Assembly: GCA_031308135.1 (NCBI GenBank) | Contig: JAHLJT010000631.1 | Location: 147,442,580 to 147,506,579 of the forward strand | Reading direction: 5' to 3' | Origin: Acheta domesticus | Lineage: Eukaryota; Arthropoda; Insecta; Orthoptera; Gryllidae | Length of the DNA: 64,000 nt | In this document: piece after piece, positions 9,563 to 22,235 of the stretch | Layout: each line of letters begins with the position of its first letter | Numbering within the stretch: position 1 is the first letter of the stretch | Translations under genes and position numbers: made by a program | The notes under the pieces: model-generated | What the model was told of the DNA's origin: nothing | The model's database searches: none | The model's input: only the letters and a program-made list of their open reading frames with translations

Positions 9563-12433
9563 ATGGAGCAACGAGTCTCCTTTGCGAATTTTGAAGGAAC
9601 TAGCCTTATATATCATAACATTTATGTTCTATTTAAAACAATTTATAGGAATTTAAAGAAGTTGGGTATCGAACGCGACACCACTCGCATGATAAGCAAG
9701 CGCTTTACTAATGGAGCTACGCCTTCCCTTTGCGGACTTCGAAGATATTAGCCTAATATATCACAAAATTTTTTTCTATTTAGAAAAATTCATAGAAATT
9801 TAAAGAATTTGGGTATCGAACGCGATAACACTCGCTTGCAAAGAAACCGCATTACTAATGGAGCTACGCCTTCCTTTTGCTTATTTTGAAGGTATTAGGC
9901 TTATATATCACAACATTTGTGTTCTATTAAGAAAAATTCATAGAAATAGAAGAAGAAGATACGTATCGAACGAGATAAAATTCGCATGAAGAGCAAGCGC
10001 TTTACTAATAGAGCTACGTCTATCCTTTGCGGATTGTAAAGGTATTAGTCTTATATATCCCAACATTTGTGTTCTATTTAGAAAATTTCATGGGAATTTC
10101 AAGAAGTTGGGTATCGAACGCGATACCACTCGCATGCTAATCAAGCGCTTTACTAATGGAGCTACGCCTCCCCTTTACGGACTTAGAAGGTATTAGCTTT
10201 ATATATCACAACATTTGCGTTCTATTTAGAAAAATTCATAGAAAGTTAAAGAAGTTGGTTATCGAACGCGATAACACTCAGATGCAAAGCAACCGCTTTA
10301 CCAATGGAACTACGTCTCTCCTCCACGGATTTTGAAGGTATTAGCGTTATATATCATAACATTTGTGTTCTATTTTGAAAAATTCATAGAAATTTAAAGA
10401 AGGTGGGTATCGAACGCGATAACACTCGCATGCTAAACAAGCGCCTTACTATTGGAGCTAGGTTTCGCCTTTGGGAATTTTTAAGGTATATATAAATATA
10501 ATTTTTAAGGCCTTATATATCACAACATTTGTGTTCTATTTAAAATAATTCATAGAAAGTTAAAGAACTTGGGTATCGAACGCGGTAACACTCACATTCT
10601 AAGCAACCACTTTACTAATTGAGCTACGCCTCCCCTTTGCGGATTTAAAAAGGTATTAGCTTCATATACCAAAACATTGGTATTCTATTTATAAAAATTC
10701 ATAGAAGATTAAAGAAATTGGGTATCGAACGCGATAACATTCGCATGCTAAGCAAACGCTTTACTAAAGGAGCTACGCCTCCCCTTTGCTGATATTGAAG
10801 GTCTATTTAGAAAAATTCTTAGCAATTTGAAGTATTTTAATTTCGAACGCCATACCACTCGCATGCTAAGCAAGCGCTTTACCAATGGAGCTACAACTCC
10901 CCTTTGCTGATTTTGAAGGTATTAGCCTTATATATCACATCACTTGTGTTCTATTTAGAAAAATTCATAGAAATTTAAAGAAGTTGGGTTTCGAAGGCGA
11001 TAACATTCGCATGCTAAGCAAGCGCTTACTAATGGAGCTACGCCTTTCCTTTGCGGATTTTGTAGGTATTAGCCTTAAATATCACAACATTTGTGTTCTA
11101 TTTGAAAAAATTCATAGTAATTTAAAGAAGTTGGGTATCCAACGCGATAACAATCGCATGCAAAGCAAGCGTTTTACTAATGGAGCTACGCGTTCCCTTT
11201 GTGGATTTAGAAGGTATTATCCTTATGTATCACAACGTTTGTGTACTATTTAGAGAAATTCATAGATATTTAAAGAAGTTAGGTATCGAACGCGATAACA
11301 CTCGCATGCTAAGCAAGCGCTTTACTAAAGGAGATACGTTTCTCCTTTGCGGGTTTTGAAGGAAATAGCCTTATATATCACAACGTTTGTGATCTATTTA
11401 GAAAAATTCATAGAAATTTATAGAAGTTGGGTATCGAACGCAATTACATCTGCATGCTAGGCAAGCGTTTTACTAATGGAGCTACGCCTCCCCTTTGCGG
11501 ATTTTGTAGGTATTAACCTTATATATCACAACATTTGTGTTCTATTTAGAAAAATTCATAGTAATTTAAAGAAGTTGGGTATCCAACGCGATAACACTCG
11601 CATGCTAAGCGAGCGCCTTACAAATGGAGATACGTGTCTCCTTTGCGGATTTTGAAGGTATTAGCCTTATATAACACAACATTTGTGTTCTATTTAGAAA
11701 ATTCCATCGAAATTTAAAGAAGTTGGGTATCGAACGCGATAACACTCGCATGCTTAGCAAGCGCTTTACTAATGGAGCTACGTATCCCTTCGCGGACTTT
11801 GAAGTTATTTGCTTTATGTATCACAACATTTGTGTTCTATTTAGAAAAATTCATGGAAATTTATAGAAGTTGGATCGAACGCGATAACACTCGCATGCTA
11901 AGCAAGCGCATTGCGAAAGGAGCTGTGCTTCCCCTTTGCGAAATTTTAAGGTATTAGCATTATATATCACAACATTTGTGTTCTTTTTAGAAAAATTCAC
12001 AGAAATTTAAATAAGTGGGGCATCGAACGCGATATCACTCGCATGCTAAGCAAGCGCTTTACCAATGGAGCTACGCCTCGCCTTTGCGGATTTTGAAGGT
12101 ATTAGCCTCATATATCACAACATTTGTGTTCTATTTAGAAAAAATCATAGAAATTTATAGAAGTTCGGTATCGAACGCGATAACACTCGCATGCTAAGCA
12201 AGCGCTTTACTAATGGAGCTACGCCTCCCCTTTGGGGATTTTGCAGGTATTAGCCCTAAATAACACAACATTGTGTTCTATTTAGAAACATTCATAGTAA
12301 TATAAAGAAGTAGGTTATTCAACTCGATAACACTCGCATGCTAAGCAAGCGCTTTTCTAATGAAGCTACGGCCCCCCTTTGCGGATTTTGTAGGTATTAG
12401 CCTTCTACATCGCAACATTAGTGTTCTATTTAG

Positions 12434-12438
12434 AAAAA
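12434..12438 (-). terminator. Candidate Pol III terminator (TTTTT) in the representative unit
   Basis: Five A on the plus strand give TTTTT on the minus strand, about 24 nt beyond the B box. That would end a transcript of roughly 90 nt starting near 12525. The A5 motif (TAGAAAAATTC) is part of the consensus and recurs in most units. Confidence 0.45.
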
Positions 12439-12460
12439 TTCATAGAAATTTTTAGAAGTT

Positions 12461-12525
12461 GGGTATCGAACGCGATAACACTCGCATGCTAAGCAAGCGC
12501 TTTACTAATGGAGCTACGCCTCCCC
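12461..12525 (-). other. Representative tRNA-Ala(AGC)-like core of the satellite
   Basis: A near-consensus unit. Minus strand from 12525: GGGGAGGC, then GTAGCTCCATTAGTAAAGCG (D-arm/A-box region), anticodon arm CTTGC-TTAGCAT-GCGAG with AGC at 12490-12488, then the B-box core GTTCGATAC near 12470-12462. Compared with the usual animal tRNA-Ala pattern (GGGGATGTAGCTCAGATGGTAGAGCG ... TTAGCAT ... ATCGATGCCC), the order and spacing match well. The anticodon stem pairs fully with one G-U. The acceptor 5' strand has two extra bases, the D stem has one mismatch, and the T stem pairs poorly. It is therefore a tRNA-derived relic rather than a working tRNA. A transcript, if any, is inference. Confidence 0.75.
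12462..12470 (-). promoter_or_regulatory. Pol III B-box match in the representative unit
   Basis: GTTCGATAC fits the eukaryotic B-box core GWTCRANNC at every position. It lies about 33 nt downstream of the A-box-like TAGCTCCATTAG, a normal tRNA-gene spacing. The A box itself has two departures from TRGCNNARYNGG. The same B-box core, as plus-strand GTATCGAAC, recurs in most of the units of the array. TFIIIC binding is inferred. Confidence 0.6.
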
Positions 12526-12639
12526 TTTGCGGATTTTGAAGGTACTTGCCTTATATATCACAACATTTGTGTTCTATTTAGAAAAATTCATACAAATTTA
12601 TAGAAGTTTGGTATCGAACGCGATAACACTCGCATGCTA

Positions 12640-14913
12640 AGCAAGCGCTTTACTAATGGAGCTACGCCTCCCCTTTGCGGATTTTGAAGGTATTAGTCTT
12701 ATATATCACAACATATGTGTTCTATTTAGAAAAGTTCATAGAAATTTAAAAAAGATGGGTATCGAACGCCATAACACTCGCATGCAAAGCAAGCGCTTTA
12801 CTAATGGAGCTACGAGCCTCCTTTGCGGATTTTGAAGGTATTAGCCTTATATATCACAACTTTCGTGTTCTATTTAAAAAAATACATTGAAATTTTAAGA
12901 ATTTGTGTATCGAACACGATAACACTCGCATGGTAATCAAGCGCTTTACTAATGGAGCTACGTCTCCCCTTCGGGGATTTTGAAGGTATTTGCCTTATGT
13001 ATCACAACCTTTGTGATCTATTTAGAAAAATTATTAGAAATTTAAAGAAGTTGGTTATCGAACGCGATAACACTCGCATGCTAATCAAGCGCTTTACTAA
13101 TGGAGCTACGGCTCTCCTTTGCGCATTTTGTAGGTATTTTTTTCTGTATCACAACCTTTGTGTTCCATTTAGAACAATTAATAGAAATTGAATGAGGTTG
13201 GGTATCGAACGCGATAACACTCGTATGCTAAGCAAGCGCAATACTAATGGAGCTACGCCTCCCCTTTGCGACTTTTATTGGTATTAGCCTTAAATATCAC
13301 AACATGTGTTCTATTTTAAAAAATTCAAAATAATTTAAAGAAGTTGGATATCCAACGCGATAACACTGGCATGCTAAGCACGCGATTTACTAATGCATCT
13401 GCGCCTCCCTTTTAAGATTTTGAATGTATTAGCCTTATGTATCGCAACAATTGTATTCTATTTAGAGATATTCATAGAAATTTAAAGAAGTTAGGTATCG
13501 AACGCAATAACACTCGCATGCTAAGCTAGCGCTTTAGTAATGGAGCTACGTGTCTCCTTTGCAGATTTTGAAGGTAGTAGCCTTATATATCACAACATTT
13601 GTGTTCTATTATAAAAAATTCACAGAAATTTAAAGAAGTGGAGCATCGAACGCGATAACACTCGCATGCTAAACAAGCATTTCACTAATGGAGCTACGCC
13701 TCCCCTTCGCTGTTTTTGAAGGTATTAGCCTTATATATCACATCATTTGTGTTCTATTTAGAAAAATTTGTTGTAATTTAAAGAAGTTGGGTATCGAACG
13801 CGATATCTCTCGCATGCTAAGCAAGCGCTTTACTAATAGAGCTAAGACTCCCCTTTGCGGATTTTGAAGGTATTAGTCTTATATATTACAACATTTGTGT
13901 TCTATTTAGAAAAATTCGTAGAAATTTATAAAAGTAGGATAACGAACGCGATAACACACGCAAGCTAAGCAAGCGCTTTGCGAAAGGAGCTGTGCTTCCC
14001 CTTTGCGAAATTAAAAGTATTAACCTTATATATCACAACATTTGTGTTCGTTTTAGAAAAATTCACAATAAATTTAAAGAAGTGGGACATCGAAAGCGAC
14101 AACACTCGCATGCTAAGCAAGCGCTTTACTAAAGGAGCTACGCCTCGCCTTTGCGGTTTTTGTAGGTATTAGCCTTAAATATCACAACATTTGTGTTCTA
14201 TTTAGAAAAATTCATAATAATTTAAAGAAGATGGGTAACCAACGCGATAACACTGGCATGCAAAGCAAGCGCTTTACTAATGGAGCTACGCCTCCCCTTT
14301 GAGGATTTTGAAGGTATTAGCGTTACGTATCGGTACATTTGTGTTCTATTTAGAGAAATTCATAGAAAATTAAAGAAGTTGGGTATCGAACGCGATAACA
14401 CTCGCATGCAAAGCAAGCGCTTTACTAATGGAGCTGCGTGTCTCCTTGGCGGATTTGGAGGTATTAGCTTTATATATCACTATATTTGTGTTCTATTTAG
14501 AAAAATTAATAGAAATTTAAAGAAGTTGGGTATCGAACGCGATAACACTCGCATGCTAAGCAAGCGCATTACTAATGGAGCTACTCCTCCCCTTTGCGGT
14601 TTTTGTAGGTATTAGCCTTAAATTTCACAACATTTGTGTTTTATTTAGAAAAATTCATAGTAATTTAAAGTAGTTGGGTATCCAACGCGACAACACTCGC
14701 ATGCTAAGCAAGCGCTTTACTAATGGAGCTACGCCTCCGCATTGAATATTTTGAAGGGGTTAGCCTTATGTATCACAACATTTGTGTTTATTTAGAGAAA
14801 TTCATATATATTTAAAGAAGTTGGGTATCGAACGCGATAACACTCGCATGCCAAGCAAGCGCTTTACTAATGGAGCTACGTGTCACCTTTGCGAATTTTG
14901 AGGTATTAGCCTT
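12640..14913. repeat. 2.3-kb satellite block duplicated at 16480-18748
   Basis: Some 15 units recur with a constant offset of 3834 bp (for example CACAACATATGTG at about 12706 and 16540, and the GTAGGTATTTTTTTCTGTATC variant near 13130 and 16964). Only a few substitutions separate the copies, far fewer than between neighbouring units, so the amplification unit here was a multi-monomer block. Boundaries are approximate. Confidence 0.75.
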
Positions 14914-14939
14914 ATATATCACAACTTTTGTGTTCTATT

Positions 14940-16440
14940 TTAAAAAATTCATAATAATTTAAAGAAGTCGGATATCCAACGCGATAACACTGGCATGCTA
15001 AGCAAGCGATTTACTAATGCAGCTGCGCCTCCCCTTTAAGTTTTTGAAGGTATTAGCCTTATGTATCGCAACAATTGTTTTCTATTTAGAGATATTCATA
15101 GAAATTTAAAGAAGTCGGGTATCGAACGCTATAACACTCGCATGCTAAGCAAGCGCTTTACTAATGGAGCTACCCCCCCCTTTGTGGATTTTGAAGGCTT
15201 TAGCGTTATATATCACAAAATTTGTATTCTATTTAGAAAAGTTCATAGAAATTTAAAAAAGATGTGTATCGAACACGATAACACTTGCATGCAAATCAAG
15301 CGCTTTTTAATGGAGCTACGTCTCTCCTCCGCGGATTTTGAAGGTATTTGCATTATGTATCACAACCTTTGTGTTATATTTAGAAAAATTAATAGAAAGT
15401 AAAAGAATTTGGGTATCGAACGCGATAACACTCGCATGCTAAGCAAGCGCTTTACTAATGGAGCTACGCCTCCCCTTTGCGGTTTTTGTAGGGATTAGCC
15501 TTAAATATCACAACATTTGTGTTTTATTTAGAAAAATTCATAGTAATTTAAAGAAGTTGGGTATCCAACGCGTTAACACCAGTATGCTAAGCAAGCGCTT
15601 TACTAATGGAACTACGCCTCCCCATTTAAGATTTTGAAGGTATTAGCCTTATGTATCACAACATTTGTGTTTATTTAGAGAAATTCATATAAATTTAAAG
15701 AAGTTGGGTATTGAACGCGATAACACTCGCATGCTAAGCAAGTGCTTTACTAATGGAATTACGTATCTCCTTTGCGGAATTGGAGGTATTAGCCTTATAT
15801 ATCAAAAGATTTGTGTACTATTTAGAAAAATCCATAGAAATTTAAAGAAGTTAGGTATCGAACGCGATGACAATCGCATGCTAAGCAAACGCTTTACTAA
15901 CGGAGCTACGTATCCCTTCGCGGATATTGAAGGTATTTGCCACATATATCACAACATTCGTGTTCAATTTAAAAAAATTCATAAAAATTTAAAGAAGTTG
16001 GGTATCGAACACGATAACACTCGCATGCAATTCAAGCGCTTCACTAATGGAGCTACGTTTCTCCTTCCCGGAATTTGAAGGTATTTGCCTTATGTATCAC
16101 AACATTTGTGTTCTATTTAGAAAAATTAATAGAAATTTAAAGAAGTTGGGTATCGAACGCGATAACACTCGCATGCGAGCAAGGGCTTTACAAATGGAGC
16201 TACGTGTCGCCTTTGCGGATTTAGAGGTATAAGCCTTATCTATCACAACATTTGTGTTCTATTTTGAAATATCTAAAAAAATTTAAAGAAGTTGGGTATC
16301 AAACGCGATAACACTCGCATGCTAAACAAGCGCTTTACTAATGGAGCTACGTGTCTCCTTTGCGGTTTTTGGAGGTATTAGCCATATATATCACAACATT
16401 CGTGTTCTATTTATAAAAAATTATTAGAAATTTAAAGAAG
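14940..16440. repeat. Satellite block duplicated at 20400-21605
   Basis: Variant units recur at 20400-21605. Examples are AAGTCGGATATCCAACGCG near 14967 and 20425, and AACACCAGTATGC near 15586 and 20750. The offset is 5458 bp at the left end and 5164 bp from about 15460 on. The two-unit (294 bp) difference is a contraction in the second copy or an expansion in the first. Confidence 0.7.
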
Positions 16441-19400
16441 TTTGTTATCGAACGCGATAACACTCGCATGCAAAGCAAGAGCTTTACTAATGGAGCTACG
16501 CCTCCCCTTTGCGGATTTTGAAGGTATTAGTCTTATATATCACAACATATGTGTTCTATTTAGAAAAGTTCATAGAAATTTAAAAAAGATGGGTATCGAA
16601 CGCCATAACACTCGCATGCAAAGCAAGCGCTTTACTAATGGAGCTACGAGCCTCCTTTGCGGATTTTGAAGGTATTAGCCTTATATATCACAACTTTCGT
16701 GTTCTATTTAAAAAAATACATTGAAATTTTAAGAATTTGTGTATCGAACACGATAACACTCGCATGGTAATCAAGCGCTTTACTAATGGAGCTACGTCTC
16801 CCCTTCGGGGATTTTGAAGGTATTTGCCTTATGTATCACAACCTTTGTGATCTATTTAGAAAAATTATTAGAAATTTAAAGAAGTTGGTTATCGAACGCG
16901 ATAACACTCGCATGCTAATCAAGCGCTTTACTAATGGAGCTACGGCTCTCCTTTGCGCATTTTGTAGGTATTTTTTTCTGTATCACAACCTTTGTGTTCC
17001 ATTTAGAACAATTAATAGAAATTGAATGAGGTTGGGTATCGAACGCGATAACACTCGTATGCTAAGCAAGCGCAATGCTAATGGAGCTACGCCTCCCCTT
17101 TGCGACTTTTATTGGTATTAGCCTTAAATATCACAACATGTGTTCTATTTTAAAAAATTCAAAATAATTTAAAGAAGTTGGATATCCAACGCGATAACAC
17201 TGGCATGCTAAGCACGCGATTTACTAATGCATCTGCGCCTCCCCTTTAAGATTTTGAAGGTATTAGCCTTATGTATCGCAACAATTGTATTCTATTTAGA
17301 GATATTCATAGAAATTTAAAGAAGTTAGGTATCGAACGCAATAACACTCGCATGCTAAGCTAGCGCTTTAGTAATGGAGCTACGTGTCTCCTTTGCAGAT
17401 TTTGAAGGTAGTAGCCTTATATATCACAACATTTGTGTTCTATTATAAAAAATTCACAGAAATTTAAAGAAGTGGAGCATCGAACGCGATAACACTCGCA
17501 TGCTAATCAAGCATTTCACTAATGGAGCTACGCCTCCCCTTCGCTGTTTTTGAAGGTATTAGCCTTATATATCACATCATTTGTGTTCTATTTAGAAAAA
17601 TTTGTTGTAATTTAAAGAAGTTGGGTATCGAACGCGATATCTCTCGCATGCTAAGCAAGCGCTTTACTAATAGAGCTAAGACTCCCCTTTGCGGATTTTG
17701 AAGGTATTAGTCTTATATATTACAACATTTGTGTTCTATTTAGAAAAATTCGTAGAAATTTATAAAAGTAGGATAACGAACGCGATAACACACGCAAGCT
17801 AAGCAAGCGCTTTGCGAAAGGAGCTGTGCTTCCCCTTTGCGAAATTAAAAGTATTAACCTTATATATCACAACATTTGTGTTCGTTTTAGAAAAATTCAC
17901 AATAAATTTAAAGAAGTGGGACATCGAAAGCGACAACACTCGCATGCTAAGCAAGCGCTTTACTAAAGGAGCTACGCCTCGCCTTTGCGGTTTTTGTAGG
18001 TATTAGCCTTAAATATCACAACATTTGTGTTCTATTTAGAAAAATTCATAATAATTTAAAGAAGATGGGTAACCAACGCGATAACACTGGCATGCAAAGC
18101 AAGCGCTTTACTAATGGAGCTACGCCTCCCCTTTGAGGATTTTGAAGGTATTAGCGTTACGTATCGGTACATTTGTGTTCTATTTAGAGAAATTCATAGA
18201 AAATTAAAGAAGTTGGGTATCGAACGCGATAACACTCGCATGCTAAGCAAGCGCTTTACTAATGGAGCTGCGTGTCTCCTTGGCGGATTTGGAGGTATTA
18301 GCTTTATATATCACTATATTTGTGTTCTATTTAGAAAAATTAATAGAAATTTAAAGAAGTTGGGTATCGAACGCGATAACACTCGCATGCTAAGCAAGCG
18401 CATTACTAATGGAGCTATTCCTCCCCTTTGCGGTTTTTGTAGGTATTAGCCTTAAATTTCACAACATTTGTGTTTTATTTAGAAAAATTCATAGTAATTT
18501 AAAGTAGTTGGGTATCCAACGCGACAACACTCGCATGCTAAGCAAGCGCTTTACTAATGGAGCTACGCCTCCGCATTGAATATTTTGAAGGGGTTAGCCT
18601 TATGTATCACAACATTTGTGTTTATTTAGAGAAATTCATATATATTTAAAGAAGTTGGGTATCGAACGCGATAACACTCGCATGCCAAGCAAGCGCTTTA
18701 CTAATGGAGCTACGTGTCACCTTTGCGAATTTTGAGGTATTAGCCTTATGTATCACAACATTTGTGTTCTATTTAGAAAAATCCATAGAAATTTAAAGAA
18801 GTTGGTTATCGAACGCGATATCACTCGCATGTTAAGGAAGCGCTTTACTATTGGGACTATGCTTCCCGTTTGCGAACTTTGATGGTTTTAGCCTTATATA
18901 TCACCACATTTGTGTTCTATTTGGAAAAATTCACAGAAATTTACAGAAGTGGGGCATTGAACGCGATAACATTCGCATGCTAAGTAAGCACTTTACTAAT
19001 GGAGCTACGCTTCTCGTTTGCGGATTTTGAAGGTTTTAGCCTTGTATATCACAACATTTGTGTTCTATTTAGAAAAATCAGTAGAAAATTAAAGAAGTTG
19101 GGTATCGAACGCGGTAACACTCGCTTGCTAAGCAAGCGCTTTACTGATGGAGCTACGTATCTCTTCGCGGATTTTGAAGGTATTTGCCTTATATATCGCA
19201 ACTTTCGTGTCCTAATTAAAAAAAATCCATAGAAATATAAAGAATATGGGTATGGAACACGATAACACTCGCATGCTAATCAAGCGCTTCACTAATGAAG
19301 CTACGTCTCTCCCTCGCGGTTTTTGAAGGTTTTTGCCTTATGTATCACAACTTTTGTGTTCAATTTAGAAAAATTAATAGAAATATAAAGAATTTGGGTA

Positions 19401-21984
19401 TCGAACGGGATAACACTTGCATGCTAAGCAAGCGCTTTACTAATGGAGCTAAGGGTCTCCTTTGCGTGTTTGGAGGTATTAGCCTTATATATCACTACAT
19501 TTGTGTTCTATTTAGAAAAATCCATAGAAATTTAAAGAAGTTGGGTATCGAACGCGATAACACTCGCATGCTAAGCAAGCGCTTTACTAATGGAGCTACG
19601 TCTCCCCTTCGCTGATATTGAAGGTATTTGCCTTATGTATCACAACCTTTGTGTTCTATTAAGAAAAATTAATAGAAGTTTAAAGAAGTTGGGTATCGAA
19701 CGCAATAACACTCGCATGCTAAGCAAGCGCTTTCATAATGGTGTTACGCCTCCCCGTTAAAGATTTTGAAGGTATTAGCCTTGTGTATCACAACATTTGG
19801 GTTTATTTAGAGACATCCATATAAATTTAATGAAGTTCGGTATCGAACGCGATAACACTCGCATGCTAAGCAAGCGCTTTACTAATGGAGCTACGTTTCT
19901 CCTTGGCGGATTTGGAGGTATTAGCCTTATATATCACTATATTTGTGTTCTATTTAGAAAAATTAATAGAAATTTAAAGAAGTTGGGTATCGAACGCGAT
20001 AACACCCGCATGCTAAGCAAGCGCATTACTAATGGAGTTACGCCTCCCCTTTGCGGTTTTTGTAGGTATTAACCTTAAATATCAAAACATTTGTGTTTTA
20101 TTTAGAAAAAATCATAGTAATTTAAAGTAGTTGGGTATCCAACGCGACAACTCTCGCATGCTAAGCCAGCGCTTTACTAATGGAGCTACGCCTCCCCATT
20201 GAATACATTAAAGGTATTAGCCTTATGTACCACAACATTTGGGTTTATTTAGAGAAATTCATATATATTTAAAGAAGTTGGGTATCGAACGCGATAACAC
20301 TCGCATGCCAAGCAAGCGCTTTACTAATGGAGCTACGCTTCCCCTTTGCGACTTTTGTTGGTATTAGCCTTAAATATCACAACTTTTGTGTTCTATTTTA
20401 AAAAATTCATAATAATTTAAAGAAGTCGGATATCCAACGCGATAACACTGGCATGCTAAGCAAGCGATTTACTAATGCAGCTGCGCCTCCCCTTTAAGTT
20501 TTTGAAGGTATTAGCCTTATGTATCGCAACAATTGTTTTCTATTTAGAGATATTCATAGAAATTTAAAGAAGTCGGGTATCGAACGCTATAACACTCGCA
20601 TGCTAAGCAAGCGCTTTACTAATGGAGCTACGCCTCCCCTTTGCGGTTTTTGTAGGGATTAGCCTTAAATATCACAACATTTGTGTTTTATTTAGAAAAA
20701 TTCATAGTAATTTAAAGAAGTTGGGTATCCAACGCGTTAACACCAGTATGCTAAGCAAGCGCTTTACTAATGGAACTACGCCTCCCCATTTAAGATTTTG
20801 AAGGTATTAGCCTTATGTATCACAACATTTGTGTTTATTTAGAGAAATTCATATAAATTTAAAGAAGTTGGGTATTGAACGCGATAACACTCGCATGCTA
20901 AGCAAGTGCTTTACTAATGGAATTACGTATCTCCTTTGCGGAATTGGAGGTATTAGCCTTATATATCAAAAGATTTGTGTACTATTTAGAAAAATCCATA
21001 GAAATTTAAAGAAGTTAGGTATCGAACGCGATGACAATCGCATGCTAAGCAAACGCTTTACTAACGGAGCTACGTATCCCTTCGCGGATATTGAAGGTAT
21101 TTGCCACATATATCACAACATTCGTGTTCAATTTAAAAAAATTCATAAAAATTTAAAGAAGTTGGGTATCGAACACGATAACACTCGCATGCAATTCAAG
21201 CGCTTCACTAATGGAGCTACGTTTCTCCTTCCCGGATTTTGAAGGTATTTGCCTTATGTATCACAACATTTGTGTTCTATTTAGAAAAATTAATAGAAAT
21301 TTAAAGAAGTTGGGTATCGAACGCGATAACACTCGCATGCCAAGCAAGGGCTTTACAAATGGAGCTACGTGTCGCCTTTGCGGATTTAGAGGTATAAGCC
21401 TTATCTATCACAACATTTGTGTTCTATTTTGAAATATCCAAAAAAATTTAAAGAAGTTGGGTATCAAACGCGATAACACTCGCATGCTAAACAAGCGCTT
21501 TACTAATGGAGCTACGTGTCTCCTTTGCGGTTTTTGGAGGTATTAGCCATATATATCACAACATTCGTGTTCTATTTATAAAAAATTATTAGAAATTTAA
21601 AGAAGTTTGTTATCGAACGCGATAACACTCGCATGCTAAGCAAGAGCTTTACTAATGGAGCTACGCCTCTTCTTTATGTATATTGTAGCTATTGGTCTTA
21701 TATATCACAACATTTGTGTTCTATTTAGAAATATTCATAGTAATGAAAAGTAGATGGGTATCCAACGCGATAACACTCGCATGCTAAGCAAGCGCTTAAC
21801 TAATGGAGCTACGTCTCTCCTTCGCGGATTTCTAAGGTATTTGCCTTATGTATCACAACATTCGTGTTCTATTTAGAAAAATTATTAGAAATTTAAAGAA
21901 GTTGTTTATCGAACGCGATAACATTCGCATGCTAACCAAGCGCTTTACTAATGAGGCTATGCTTCCCCTTTGCGAACATTGAAG

Positions 21985-22235
21985 ATATTAGCCTTATATA
22001 TCACAACAATTGTGTTCAATTTAGAAAAATTCATAGAAAGTTAAATATGTTGGGTATCGAACGCGCTAACACTCACAAGCTAAGCAAACGCTTTACCAAT
22101 GAAGCTACATCACTTCTTCGCGGATTGTGAAGGTATTAGCCTTATATATCACAACATTTGTGTTCTATTTAGAACAATTCATTGTAATTTAAAGAAGTTG
22201 TGTATCGAACGCGATAACACTCGCACGCTAAACAA
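21985..22235. repeat. Satellite block repeated at +740 bp (five-unit period)
   Basis: The variant AAGTTAAATATGTTGGG with ACTCACAAGCTAAGC, followed by an ACAAGCGC unit, occurs at about 22037 and again at about 22777. The offset is 740 bp, or five 148-bp units, which indicates a local pentameric higher-order period. Confidence 0.6.
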
